Origin: Moorella thermoacetica
Lineage (GTDB): Bacteria > Bacillota > DSM-521 > Neomoorellales > Neomoorellaceae
NCBI RefSeq assembly: GCF_001267405.1
Contig: NZ_CP012369.1
Span: 708,001 to 772,000, forward strand
Length of the DNA stretch: 64,000 nucleotides
Direction of reading: 5' to 3'
Position numbers and translations under genes: made by a program. The notes beneath the pieces are model-generated. The model saw only the letters and a list, made by a program, of their open reading frames with translations, was not told where the DNA came from and ran no database searches. Positions 24,868-33,048 of the stretch are shown piece by piece (positions within the stretch are counted from its first letter, which is position 1; each line of letters opens with the position of its first letter).

Positions 24868-26004
24868 TTGCAATACGATGTTTTAATCTGCGGCGCCGGC
24901 CCGGCCGGGAGCACCTGCGGTCGCCTGCTGGCTCGCCAGGGTCTTAAGGTGGCCATATTTGACCGGGCGCGCTTTCCCCGTTATAAACCCTGTGGCGGCG
25001 GTTTGACCGGTAAAGCCCAGGGTGAGCTGGAAGCGGGTTGGGAAGACTTAATAGAAGATACTACCCGTGAAGTTATTTTTTACCATCGCCAGGAACGTCC
25101 CCTAAAGATAACCTGCGAGCAGCCGGTAATAAAAATGGTCAGCAGGGAAAAGTTCGATTCCTGGCTTCTCACAGAGGCAGCCAGGGCCGGAGCCGAGGTC
25201 AGGGACGGCTACCGGGTGACCGGAGTGACGGAAACAGCCGGGGGGGTGAAGGTTCAAGGGCAAGACGGCTGCACCTGGGAAGGACGCTTCCTGGTCGGGG
25301 CCGACGGCGCCCTGAGCCTGGTGCGGCGCAGCCTCCCCTTTAAACCCGGGGGAACGGCCGGAATAACCCTGGAGTGCGAAGTGCCGGTTGACGCCGGCCT
25401 CCTTACGAGTTATCGGGGCCAGGTCCACCTGAGCTATGGAGGTATTCCTTACGGCTACGGCTGGGTCTTTCCCAAGGGGGACCACCTCTCGGTGGGAATA
25501 GGCTCCTTTACCCGCCGGGTCAAAGGCCTGAGGCGCTACTTCGATACCTTTTGTCGCGGGCTGGGGTTGGCGGTGCCGGCGAACTTACGCTGTCGCGGCG
25601 CGGTTATCCCGGCGGCCGACGGCCAGGCGGGCGTCTTTCACACCGGCCGGGCCCTCCTGGTGGGGGATGCCGCAGGCCTGGTGGATCCCTTCTCCGGGGA
25701 GGGAATTTACTATGCCCTCCGGAGCGGCCGCCTGGCGGCGGAAACCATCATGGCAACCCTGGCAGGTACCGGGGAGCCGGGGGCTTATTCCCGCCGGCTC
25801 TACGATGAATTATTACAGCCCCTCCACTACGCCCGGCGCATCGCCAGGGTGGTTTATGCCCTGACCCCGGTGGTCCATCGCCTGGTGACGGCCAACCCCG
25901 GGATAGCCAGGCGCCTGGTGGAGGTCCTCTTCGGCCGGGATACCTACCCCGACCTCTGGCAGTACCTGACCCGGCGCTACGCCATCTTTCGCCTGGCCCG
26001 CTAA
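24868..26004 (+). CDS. Geranylgeranyl reductase family flavoprotein
   Basis: A 378-residue FAD-dependent oxidoreductase. The N-terminal dinucleotide motif is CGAGPAGSTCGRLLARQGLK, then FPRYKPCGGGLT, the typical GGR substrate loop. The second FAD motif is LLVGDAAGLVDPFSGEGIYY. Family members saturate isoprenoid chains of lipids, quinones or pigments; the substrate here cannot be told. TTG 24868 follows GAGGTGG. A strong terminator overlaps its stop codon, so it is a separate unit from the hdr operon. Confidence 0.85.
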   Translation: MQYDVLICGAGPAGSTCGRLLARQGLKVAIFDRARFPRYKPCGGGLTGKAQGELEAGWEDLIEDTTREVIFYHRQERPLKITCEQPVIKMVSREKFDSWLLTEAARAGAEVRDGYRVTGVTETAGGVKVQGQDGCTWEGRFLVGADGALSLVRRSLPFKPGGTAGITLECEVPVDAGLLTSYRGQVHLSYGGIPYGYGWVFPKGDHLSVGIGSFTRRVKGLRRYFDTFCRGLGLAVPANLRCRGAVIPAADGQAGVFHTGRALLVGDAAGLVDPFSGEGIYYALRSGRLAAETIMATLAGTGEPGAYSRRLYDELLQPLHYARRIARVVYALTPVVHRLVTANPGIARRLVEVLFGRDTYPDLWQYLTRRYAIFRLAR

Positions 26005-26022
26005 AAGGGCCAGGCTTTTTTT
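25991..26022 (+). terminator. Rho-independent terminator overlapping the reductase stop codon
   Basis: A perfect 9-bp stem (GCCTGGCCC with GGGCCAGGC) encloses a 7-base loop containing the TAA stop codon and is followed by seven T residues. A textbook terminator that separates the flavoprotein gene from the hdrC operon. Confidence 0.9.
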
Positions 26023-26122
26023 GTTCAAAAAGAGGAATCTGGCCAAACAGCAAGAATTATAAAAGACGAGTATTTTTTGGCTGTTTAAGTGTTGGAAGGA
26101 ACAAAGAAAGAGGGTGAGGAGT

Positions 26123-26695
26123 ATGGAACGGGTGGAGCTGGCCGGCTCCCTGCGCCGGAACCAGGCCTTAAAAAGCCAGGTCGAAGCCGAGAGCGGAGTT
26201 GTTTTGAGTGATTGTTACCAGTGTGGCAAGTGCTCGGCCGGTTGCCCGGTGGCCGCATGGATGGACTACACGCCGCGCCAGGTTATTCGCCTGTTGCAGC
26301 TTGGCCTGGTGGAGGAAGCCTTGAAAAGCCATACCCCCTGGCTGTGTGCCTGCTGCCAGGCCTGTTACACCCGCTGCCCCCGGGAAGTCAACCTGCCGCG
26401 GCTCATGGAGGTTGTGCGCCAGGAGGCCCGCCGGCGGGGCCTGATTAACGAGAAAAAAGTCGATATCTTTGAGCGCGCCTTCCTGGGGACGGTGGAGCGC
26501 TACGGCCGGGCCCACGAGATGGGCCTCATAGTCCAGTACAACCTGCAGTCGGGCCAACCCTTTAAGGACGCCATGCTGGCACCGCCCCTGTTGTTGAAAG
26601 GGAAGATCAGCCCCTTCCCCATGAAGATCAAGGACGTTGCCGGGATAAAAGATATTTTCACCAGGGTTCGTGCCCGAGGAGGTGACCGGTCTTGA
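26123..26695 (+). CDS. hdrC: Heterodisulfide reductase subunit C-like ferredoxin, HdrC
   Basis: A 190-residue iron-sulfur protein with two [4Fe-4S] motifs, CYQCGKCSAGCP near residue 35 and CACCQACYTRCP near residue 75, typical of HdrC. It carries electrons between HdrA and HdrB in the soluble Hdr complex. ATG 26123 is chosen over GTG 26114, with the GGGTGAGG ribosome site. It overlaps hdrB by 4 bases. This is the first gene of a seven-gene cluster hdrC-hdrB-hdrA-flxD-flxC-flxB-flxA. Confidence 0.9.
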   Translation: MERVELAGSLRRNQALKSQVEAESGVVLSDCYQCGKCSAGCPVAAWMDYTPRQVIRLLQLGLVEEALKSHTPWLCACCQACYTRCPREVNLPRLMEVVRQEARRRGLINEKKVDIFERAFLGTVERYGRAHEMGLIVQYNLQSGQPFKDAMLAPPLLLKGKISPFPMKIKDVAGIKDIFTRVRARGGDRS

Positions 26696-27591
26696 AATAC
26701 GCCTATTACCCGGGTTGCTCCCTGGAGGCTACAGCCAAGGAGTACAACCAGTCGGCGAAGCTGGTAGCCCGGCACCTGGGGGTAGAGCTCTGGGAGATCC
26801 CTGACTGGAGTTGCTGCGGCGCCACGGCCGCCCATAATAACAATCACCTCCTGTCCCTGGCCCTGCCGGCACGGAATCTCGCCATCGCCGAGGCCGAAGG
26901 ACTGGACGTGGCCGTGCCCTGTGCCGCCTGCTTTAACCGCCTGCGGGCCGCCGAGACGGCCGTGCGGGAGTCGGAAAGCATGCGGGCGACCATCAGTGAA
27001 ATCATTGGCCGGGATTACCGGGCCACCAATAAGACCCGGGCCTTACTGGATGTCATGGTCAATGAGGTCGGCCTGGAGAAAATCAAGGAGCAGGTGGTCA
27101 AGCCCCTGGCGGGCCTGAAACTGGCGGCCTATTACGGCTGTCTTCTGGTCCGGCCGCCAAAGTTAACGGCCTTTGACGACCCGGAGGACCCCATGGCCAT
27201 GGATCGCCTGATTGACGCCCTGGGGGGCGAAGCCGTCAGCTGGTCCTACAAGACTGAATGCTGTGGCGGGAGCCTCGCCACGGCCCGGGGGGACATCGGC
27301 GTTCGGATGATCTACCAGGTCCTGCGCCACGCCAGGGACGCCGGTGCTGAGGGCGTCGTCACCGCCTGCCCCTTATGCTTCCTGAACCTGGACATGCGGG
27401 AGGCCCAGGCGGCGGCAGCCCACGGCGACCAGTTCCAACTCCCCATCTTCTACTTTACGGAACTCATGGGCCTGGCCCTGGGTTACGCGCCCAAGGACTT
27501 GGGGCTTACAACCCACTTTGTTAACCCGCTTCCCTTGCTGGAGGCCAAGGAAATCCTGCGGCACCCGGCTACAAGGAGGGAAACAGCATGA
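26692..27591 (+). CDS. hdrB: Heterodisulfide reductase subunit B-like protein, HdrB
   Basis: A 299-residue protein with two CCG domains, each providing cysteines for the non-cubane [4Fe-4S] active-site clusters of HdrB. The first has YPGCSLEATAKEY, SCCGAT and CAACF; the second has YYGCLLVRP, ECCGGS and CPLCF. In methanogens HdrB reduces the CoM-S-S-CoB heterodisulfide. In bacteria without those cofactors the acceptor is another disulfide or unknown. TTG 26692 overlaps the hdrC end, and the gene overlaps hdrA by four bases. The cysteine sets are complete. Confidence 0.92.
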   Translation: MKYAYYPGCSLEATAKEYNQSAKLVARHLGVELWEIPDWSCCGATAAHNNNHLLSLALPARNLAIAEAEGLDVAVPCAACFNRLRAAETAVRESESMRATISEIIGRDYRATNKTRALLDVMVNEVGLEKIKEQVVKPLAGLKLAAYYGCLLVRPPKLTAFDDPEDPMAMDRLIDALGGEAVSWSYKTECCGGSLATARGDIGVRMIYQVLRHARDAGAEGVVTACPLCFLNLDMREAQAAAAHGDQFQLPIFYFTELMGLALGYAPKDLGLTTHFVNPLPLLEAKEILRHPATRRETA

Positions 27592-29570
27592 AACGCATTG
27601 GCGTCTTTATCTGCCACTGCGGCACCAATATCGCCTCTGTGGTCGATGTTAAGAAAGTGGCCGCAACGGCCGGGAATTTTCCCGGGGTTGTCTACGCCAC
27701 TGATTACCAGTATATGTGCTCCGACCCGGGGCAGGAACTCATTCGTAAGGCCATCAAGGAACAGCGTCTGGACCGGGTAGTTGTGGCCTCCTGCTCGCCC
27801 CGCCTCCACGAGCCGACCTTCCGGAAGACGGTGGAGAGTGCCGGTATCAATCCCTATCTTTTTGAAATGGCCAATATCCGCGAGCAGTGCGCCTGGGTCC
27901 ACGCCCGGGATAAAGAGCGGGCTACCGCCAAGGCCATCGACCTGGTGCGGGCCGCCGTGGCCAAGGTGAGCCGTGACGGTCCCCTCCAGGCGGCTACTAT
28001 CCCCATTACCAAGCGGGCCCTGGTCATCGGCGCCGGTATTGCCGGTATGCAGGCCGCCCTGGATATTGCCGATGCCGGCTACGAGGTGGTACTGTTAGAC
28101 CGGGAACCGACCATCGGCGGCAACATGGTCAAGCTGGACAAAACCTTCCCGACCCTGGACTGTTCTGCTTGAATAAGCACGCCGAAAATGGTTGCTGCGG
28201 CGCAGCACCCTCATATTAAACTCATGACCTATGCGGAAGTAGAGAATATCGCCGGCTATGTAGGCAATTTCGAAGTGACCATTCGCCAGAAGGCCCGCTC
28301 GGTGGACGCCGGCAAGTGTACCGGCTGCGGTACCTGCTGGGAGAAATGCCCGACCAGGGTCGACAGCGAGTTCGACCTGGGCCTGGGTAAGCGTAAGGCC
28401 ATTTACCTGCCCTTCCCCCAGGCGGTGCCGGCAGTGCCGGTAATCGACCGGGAGCACTGCCGCCAGTTCACCAAAGGCAAGTGCGGCGTCTGCCAGAAGG
28501 TCTGCCCGGCCAAAGCCATTGACTATGAGCAACAGGATGAGGTTATAACCGAGAACTTCGGCGCCATTGTCGTGGCCACCGGCTATGACCTCTTTAAATG
28601 GGAAGAGGTTTACGGTGAATACGGTTACGGCAAGTACCCGGATGTCATCACCGGTATGCACTTCGAACGCTTGAACAACGCCTCCGGTCCCACCGGCGGT
28701 AAGATCCTGAGGCCCTCCGACGGTAAGGAACCCAAGACGGTGGTCTTTATTAAGTGCGTAGGTTCCCGGGACGAGGCCAAGGGCAAGAGCTACTGCTCCC
28801 GGGCCTGCTGTATGTATACGGCCAAGCACGCCCACCAGGTGCTGGAGAAGATTCCCGACTCCCAGGCAATTGTCTTCTATATGGATATCCGCACCCCGGG
28901 CAAAGCCTACGAGGAATTCCAGCAGCGCTCCGTCCACGAGGGGGCCATTTACGTCCGCGGCCGGGTGAGCCGGGTCTTCCAGGAAGGCGACAAGCTCATT
29001 GTCCGCGGCGAGGATACCTTGCTTGGCCGCCAGGTAGAGGTTGCCGCCGACATGGTGGTTCTGGCTACGGCCATGGTCCCCAGCCATGGCTGGGAGAAAG
29101 TGGCCAAGATGATCGGCCTGCAGACCGATAAAGACGGCTTCTTCCAGGAGGCCCACCCGAAACTGCGGCCGGTGGAGACCTTTACAGCCGGTGTCTTCCT
29201 GGCCGGGGCCTGCCAGGGGCCCAAGGATATCCCCGACACCGTCTCCCAGGCCAGCGCGGCGGCCGTCAAGGTCTGCCAGCTCTTTGCGAAGGATGAGATG
29301 GCCACCGATCCCATGATCGCCGCCGTAGATGAAAGCATTTGCTCCGGCTGTGCCATGTGTGAGAAGATTTGTCCCTACAAGGCCATTTCCATCAAGACCA
29401 TTACGGAACGGGTGGCCGGCAGGCAGGTCAGCCGCCGGGTGGCGTCGGTGAACAACGGCCTGTGCCAGGGCTGCGGAACCTGCTCGGTTGCCTGCCCGTC
29501 CAGCGCCATGAATCTACGCGGCTTTACCAACGAACAAATACTGGCGGAGGTGGATGCGGTATGTCTGTAG
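27588..29570 (+). CDS. hdrA: Selenocysteine-containing electron-bifurcating subunit HdrA (UGA at 28170)
   Basis: Reading through the in-frame TGA at 28170-28172 gives one 660-residue HdrA. Before it lie ICHCGTNI and the FAD motif [20 protein letters not shown], ending [12 protein letters not shown]. After it come [13 protein letters not shown] and the [4Fe-4S] motifs [33 protein letters not shown] and [12 protein letters not shown]. In HdrA proteins the residue after DCSA is a conserved cysteine, so TGA codes selenocysteine (Sec195). The frame continues unchanged to TAG 29568-29570. A hairpin at 28190-28209 follows. HdrA holds the bifurcating FAD and reduces ferredoxin. Overlaps flxD by ten bases. 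Confidence 0.92.
28190..28209 (+). promoter_or_regulatory. Putative bacterial SECIS hairpin in hdrA
   Basis: The stem starts 17 nt after the UGA: GGT pairs with ACC, one T (28193) is bulged, then GCTGC pairs with GCAGC, and the apical loop is GGC. A bulged U below a short upper stem with G in the apical loop is the arrangement known from E. coli fdhF/fdnG SECIS elements recognised by SelB. It is inside the coding region, as always in bacteria. Confidence 0.75.
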
Positions 29571-29995
29571 CCCAAACGCCGGGCTGGGAGCCCAAAATCG
29601 TGGCCTTTTGCTGCAACTGGTGCGCCTATGCCGGGGCCGACCTGGCAGGTCTCAACCGGTTGCAGTACCCGGCCAACGTGCGGGTCATCCGGGTGCCCTG
29701 CTCGGGCCGGGTGAACCCCCAGTTCGTCCTGCGGGCTTTCCAGCGCGGGGCCGACGGGGTCCTGGTATCCGGCTGACACCCGGGCGACTGCCACTATGTT
29801 AGTGGCAATTACTTCACCCGCCGCCGATTCCTTTTACTGCAGCGGGTCCTGCAGTTCATGGGCCTGGAGCCGGAGCGACTCCAGGCACGCTGGGTCTCCG
29901 GCTCGGAGGGCCCCCGCTTCGCCCAGGTTATCACCGAGATAACCGAGGAAATCCGGGCTCTGGGGCCCAACAGGAAGTTGAGGGATGACGCATGA
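29561..29995 (+). CDS. flxD: Selenocysteine-containing FlxD/MvhD electron-transfer subunit (UGA at 29774)
   Basis: ATG 29561 overlaps the hdrA end. Reading through TGA 29774-29776 gives a 144-residue MvhD/FlxD protein. Before the UGA are [26 protein letters not shown] and GADGVLVSG; after it, [18 protein letters not shown] and a normal C-terminus ending at TGA 29993-29995. The family has Cys in GCHPGDCHY, so UGA encodes Sec72, a likely ligand or neighbour of the [2Fe-2S] cluster. Without readthrough the protein loses half its length. A perfect hairpin follows the UGA. FlxD passes electrons from the FlxABC module to HdrA. The stop overlaps the flxC ATG. Confidence 0.92.
29789..29807 (+). promoter_or_regulatory. 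Putative bacterial SECIS hairpin in flxD
   Basis: A perfect 7-bp stem (TGCCACT with AGTGGCA) closes a 5-base loop ATGTT that contains GU. It begins 13 nt after the UGA at 29774. Position and apical GU fit the bacterial SECIS recognised by SelB. Confidence 0.75.
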
Positions 29996-30903
29996 GCAGT
30001 TTGCAAGAGCAGATGCGTACCCGGGCCCGGGAGTTGCTGAGCCAGAATAAGGTGCAGATGGTCATCGGCTGGGAGAAAGGGACCTTCTGGTACCTGTCGC
30101 CGCCGGTCTTTATCACCGACCCGGAGGATTGCAACCGCCTGGTCTGGGACGAGTTTTGCACCAACAACCTGGCCAAGTACCTCCTGGATTATAAACTGGG
30201 GGAAGAGAAGATCGCCCTCTTCGTCAAGGGCTGCGACTCCCGGGGCATCAACCGGCTCCTCCAGGACAACCAGATTCAGCGGGAGAGGGTATACCTCATC
30301 GGCATCAATTGCCCCGGCGTTAAAGACGGCCGCCGGGCGGCCGTCCTGGGGGAAGCCCGCCGGGCGGAGGTGCCCCTGGCGGAGAAGTGCCTCTACTGCA
30401 CCCACCCCGAGCCGGTAGTCTATGACGAGCTCCTTCAGGAAGACAGGGGCGCCGGGGCCCGGGAAGCGGCGGCCACGGCCGAGGGCCGTTTTGCGATGGT
30501 GGAAAAAATCGAGGCCATGACCCCCGACGAGCGTTACGCCTTCTGGACAGGTGCGTACGACCGCTGCCTGCGATGCTACGCCTGCCGCAATATCTGTCCG
30601 GCCTGTAACTGCCGCGAGTGCATCTTCGACCGTGCTCAATCGGGCTGGTGCGGCAAGCAGATGAGCCGCAGTGAAAACCAGTTCTTTGCCATCACCAGGG
30701 CTATGCACGTGGCCGGGCGCTGCATTGAGTGCGGCGAGTGTGAGCGGGTCTGCCCGGAGGGGATTCCCATTATGGCCCTCAACAAGAAGATTATCAAAGA
30801 CCTAAACGAACTCTTCGGCGAGTACGAAGCGGGTCTGGATCTGGAAGTGCGGCCGCCCCTTGGCCAGTACAACCTCAATGATCCGGACGAGTTTAATAGG
30901 TAG
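29992..30903 (+). CDS. flxC: FlxC-like iron-sulfur subunit
   Basis: A 303-residue protein. The N-terminal two thirds resemble the FrhB/FlxC-type flavo- or iron-sulfur domain (LFVKGCDSRGINRLLQDNQI, LIGINCPG). The C-terminus has two ferredoxin-like motifs (CLRCYACRNICPACNCREC and CIECGECERVCP). In sulfate reducers FlxC is part of the FlxABCD NADH dehydrogenase that associates with HdrABC. Start ATG 29992 overlaps the flxD stop. All cysteine codons are intact and no further in-frame UGA is present. Assignment rests on gene order and cofactor motifs. Confidence 0.78.
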   Translation: MSSLQEQMRTRARELLSQNKVQMVIGWEKGTFWYLSPPVFITDPEDCNRLVWDEFCTNNLAKYLLDYKLGEEKIALFVKGCDSRGINRLLQDNQIQRERVYLIGINCPGVKDGRRAAVLGEARRAEVPLAEKCLYCTHPEPVVYDELLQEDRGAGAREAAATAEGRFAMVEKIEAMTPDERYAFWTGAYDRCLRCYACRNICPACNCRECIFDRAQSGWCGKQMSRSENQFFAITRAMHVAGRCIECGECERVCPEGIPIMALNKKIIKDLNELFGEYEAGLDLEVRPPLGQYNLNDPDEFNR

Positions 30904-30918
30904 GGGGGAGGTGGCGTC

Positions 30919-31920
30919 ATGCTGAAAATAGACCAAGCCAAACTGCCGGAGCTGCTCTCCGCCTGGGCCGGGGGAGCCAGGGTCTTCGTTCCCCAGGAGC
31001 GGGAGGGGACAAGTGTTTTTACCCCCTGGGATGGGGAGGGCAAGCTGACCCTGGGCCAGGGCAATACCCTGGAACCGCCCAAGGACCTCTTCTTCCCCCG
31101 GACGGAAACTATGTACCGTTACCAGGTGAACGGCCCTGCCGCCACCCTGGAAACCATGCCTCCCCTGGAAGAGAAGCGGGTGCTGGTAGGCATCCGCTCC
31201 TGTGACGCCCGCAGCCTCTTGATTATGGATGACGTTTTCTTGACCCGCGGGTATGTCGATGAATTCTACCGCCAGCGGCGGGAGAACACGCGGATAGTGG
31301 CCCTGGCCTGTAATGAGGCCCAGCCTTACTGTTTCTGCACCGCCTTTGGCATCGACCCCGGCCGCGCCGAAGGGGCTGATGTCCAGATGTGGCCCGGGGA
31401 AGGCGGTTATCTCCTGGAGGCAATCACCGACGCCGGCAAGGAGTTGTTAAAGCAGGCCGGCGATCTCCTGGAAGAGGCCGGGGATGTTCAGCCCCCGGCG
31501 GCGGCAGCGCCCGGTTTGCAGGTGGATGCCAGCGGGGTAACGGAAAAACTGCAGCGAATGTTCGAACACCCCTACTGGACGGCCGTCAGCCGCAAGTGCC
31601 TGGGATGCGGTGCCTGCACCTACCTCTGCCCCACCTGCCACTGCTTTGATATCCAGGGTGAAAACCAGGGTAACAGCGGCTATAAATTCCGCTGCTGGGA
31701 CTCCTGCATGTTCTCCGAGTACACCCGGATGGCCGGCGGCCACAACCCCCGGCCTTCCAAGAAGGAACGCCTGCGCAACCGCTTCCTGCACAAGCTCCAG
31801 TACTTTCCGGAGCGCTACGGTAAATTTGCCTGTGTAGGCTGCGGCCGCTGCCTGGATCGCTGCCCGGTGAACGTTGATATTACCCGGGTAATCCGTGAGG
31901 TCAAGGAGGTGACCCTGTAA
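30919..31920 (+). CDS. flxB: FlxB-like 4Fe-4S dicluster subunit
   Basis: A 333-residue protein of the hydrogenase-beta/anaerobic sulfite reductase A type. The N-terminal domain has RVLVGIRSCDARSLLIMDDV and IVALACNEAQPYCFCTAFG. The C-terminal half has two ferredoxin-like motifs, CLGCGACTYLCPTCHCFD and CVGCGRCLDRCP. FlxB is expected to relay electrons from the FAD subunit FlxA to FlxC and FlxD. ATG 30919 follows GGGGGAGGTGG. The stop codon TAA overlaps the flxA ATG by one base. Confidence 0.8.
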   Translation: MLKIDQAKLPELLSAWAGGARVFVPQEREGTSVFTPWDGEGKLTLGQGNTLEPPKDLFFPRTETMYRYQVNGPAATLETMPPLEEKRVLVGIRSCDARSLLIMDDVFLTRGYVDEFYRQRRENTRIVALACNEAQPYCFCTAFGIDPGRAEGADVQMWPGEGGYLLEAITDAGKELLKQAGDLLEEAGDVQPPAAAAPGLQVDASGVTEKLQRMFEHPYWTAVSRKCLGCGACTYLCPTCHCFDIQGENQGNSGYKFRCWDSCMFSEYTRMAGGHNPRPSKKERLRNRFLHKLQYFPERYGKFACVGCGRCLDRCPVNVDITRVIREVKEVTL

Positions 31921-32750
31921 TGGCGGAAGCAGCGCGGGTCAACCCCCTGGTACCCCAGATGGGCCGGATTACAAAGATTATCGATGAGACCCCGGATGTA
32001 AAAACATTCCATGTCACCACTGACGCCGGTAAACCCTTCACGCCCCTGCCGGGACAACTGGCCATGCTTTCCCTCCTGGACGTGGGCGAGGCCATGTTCT
32101 CCATCACCTCCCAGGGGCCGGACCACCTGGAACTGGCCATTAAAAGGGTCGGAATGCTGACGGACGCCCTCCACGAAGCTGAACCGGGACAGAGCGTCGG
32201 CATCCGGGGACCCTACGGCAACGGGTTCCCCCTGGAGATGATGCGGGGCAAGGACCTCCTCTTCATCGGCGGCGGCATCGGCCTGGCTCCGGTACGTTCC
32301 CTGATCAACTACTGCATCGAGCACCGGCAGGACTATGGCCATTTGTGGATCATCTACGGCGCCCGTTCCCCGGCCGACCTGTGCTTTAAGGACGACCTCT
32401 TCAACAACTGGCCCAAGGTGGAAAACTGCCGGGTGGACGTGACCGTCGACCGGGGCGACGACACCTGGCAGGGGCACGAGGGCTTCGTCCCGGCCTTTGT
32501 CGAGGAATTGAAGCCTAAGCCGGAAGGCAAGGTGGCCATTACCTGCGGCCCGCCCATTATGATCAAGTTTGTTCTCCAGTCTATGGAGAAGCTGGGCTTT
32601 AAGGACGAGCAGATTGTGACCACCCTGGAGATGCGTATGAAGTGCGGTATCGGCAAGTGCGGTCGCTGCAACCTGGGCAGCTGTTACGTCTGCCTGGACG
32701 GCCCCGTCTTTACCCTGGCCCAGTTGAAAAAGCTGCCGAATGAGTATTAG
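31920..32750 (+). CDS. flxA: FlxA-like FAD/NAD(P)-binding oxidoreductase
   Basis: A 276-residue ferredoxin-NADP reductase-type subunit. It has the FAD domain (PLPGQLAMLSLLDVGEAMFS), the NAD domain (LLFIGGGIGLAPVRSLINYC and ITCGPPIMIKFV), and a C-terminal [2Fe-2S] motif (MKCGIGKCGRCNLGSCYVC). This is the layout of FlxA and of hydrogenase gamma subunits. It would be the NAD(P)H entry or exit point of the complex. NAD versus NADP cannot be decided. It is the last gene of the cluster, which runs in the opposite order to the flxABCD-hdrABC operons known from sulfate reducers. It is followed by an inverted copy of the dispersed element. Confidence 0.85.
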   Translation: MAEAARVNPLVPQMGRITKIIDETPDVKTFHVTTDAGKPFTPLPGQLAMLSLLDVGEAMFSITSQGPDHLELAIKRVGMLTDALHEAEPGQSVGIRGPYGNGFPLEMMRGKDLLFIGGGIGLAPVRSLINYCIEHRQDYGHLWIIYGARSPADLCFKDDLFNNWPKVENCRVDVTVDRGDDTWQGHEGFVPAFVEELKPKPEGKVAITCGPPIMIKFVLQSMEKLGFKDEQIVTTLEMRMKCGIGKCGRCNLGSCYVCLDGPVFTLAQLKKLPNEY

Positions 32751-32769
32751 TTGGCTAGCTTAAGCCCAT

Positions 32770-33000
32770 GGCTGACGGGTACATGCTCCGGGCTCCAGCG
32801 GTTCTCGGCTAGCAAACTTGGCGCTCAGCCTTGCTCTGCGGCGGGGGTGGCCTGGTTTATCCCTTTGAACAATCGTTAGAGGGCGTGTGCCTTTCTTGTT
32901 CTTGAAGGCAAGTTACGATCCCCATCCCGTTTACCACCGCCTCGCTGCGGCTTCGCGGAAGTATCCACCGCCTCGAACCAGCCGCCCTTCGCCTGTACCC
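32770..33000 (-). repeat. Dispersed non-coding element, inverted copy after flxA
   Basis: Read on the minus strand this region aligns with the middle of the copy at 19560-19810. Shared strings include the complements of GCTCCGGGCTCC, GTTCTCGGCTAGCAAACTTG, TTACGATCCCCATCCCGTT and CGCCTGTACC. The 5' and 3' modules at its ends are degraded or missing. It is the only copy not pointing toward a downstream gene start, which argues for a mobile or once-mobile sequence. The rest of the 298-bp gap before the PHP gene holds nothing else I can name. Confidence 0.65.
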
Positions 33001-33048
33001 GTCAACCTATGCGTGGCCAGCTTATAAAATTGCAAGGAGTTCCACAAT

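Noticed and set aside
28095..29156. A 353-codon open frame antisense to hdrA
   Set aside because: Shadow of hdrA codon bias; no ribosome site or family motif.
28188..29570. A separate 460-residue gene starting at ATG 28188 after an apparent hdrA truncation
   Set aside because: The upstream part ends in TGA in the same frame at a conserved Cys position, with a SECIS-like hairpin; the product is one selenoprotein, so this start is internal.
29369..29776. A 135-residue protein ending at TGA 29776
   Set aside because: Its first 64 residues are an out-of-frame reading of the hdrA end; the true start is ATG 29561, and TGA 29774 is read as selenocysteine.
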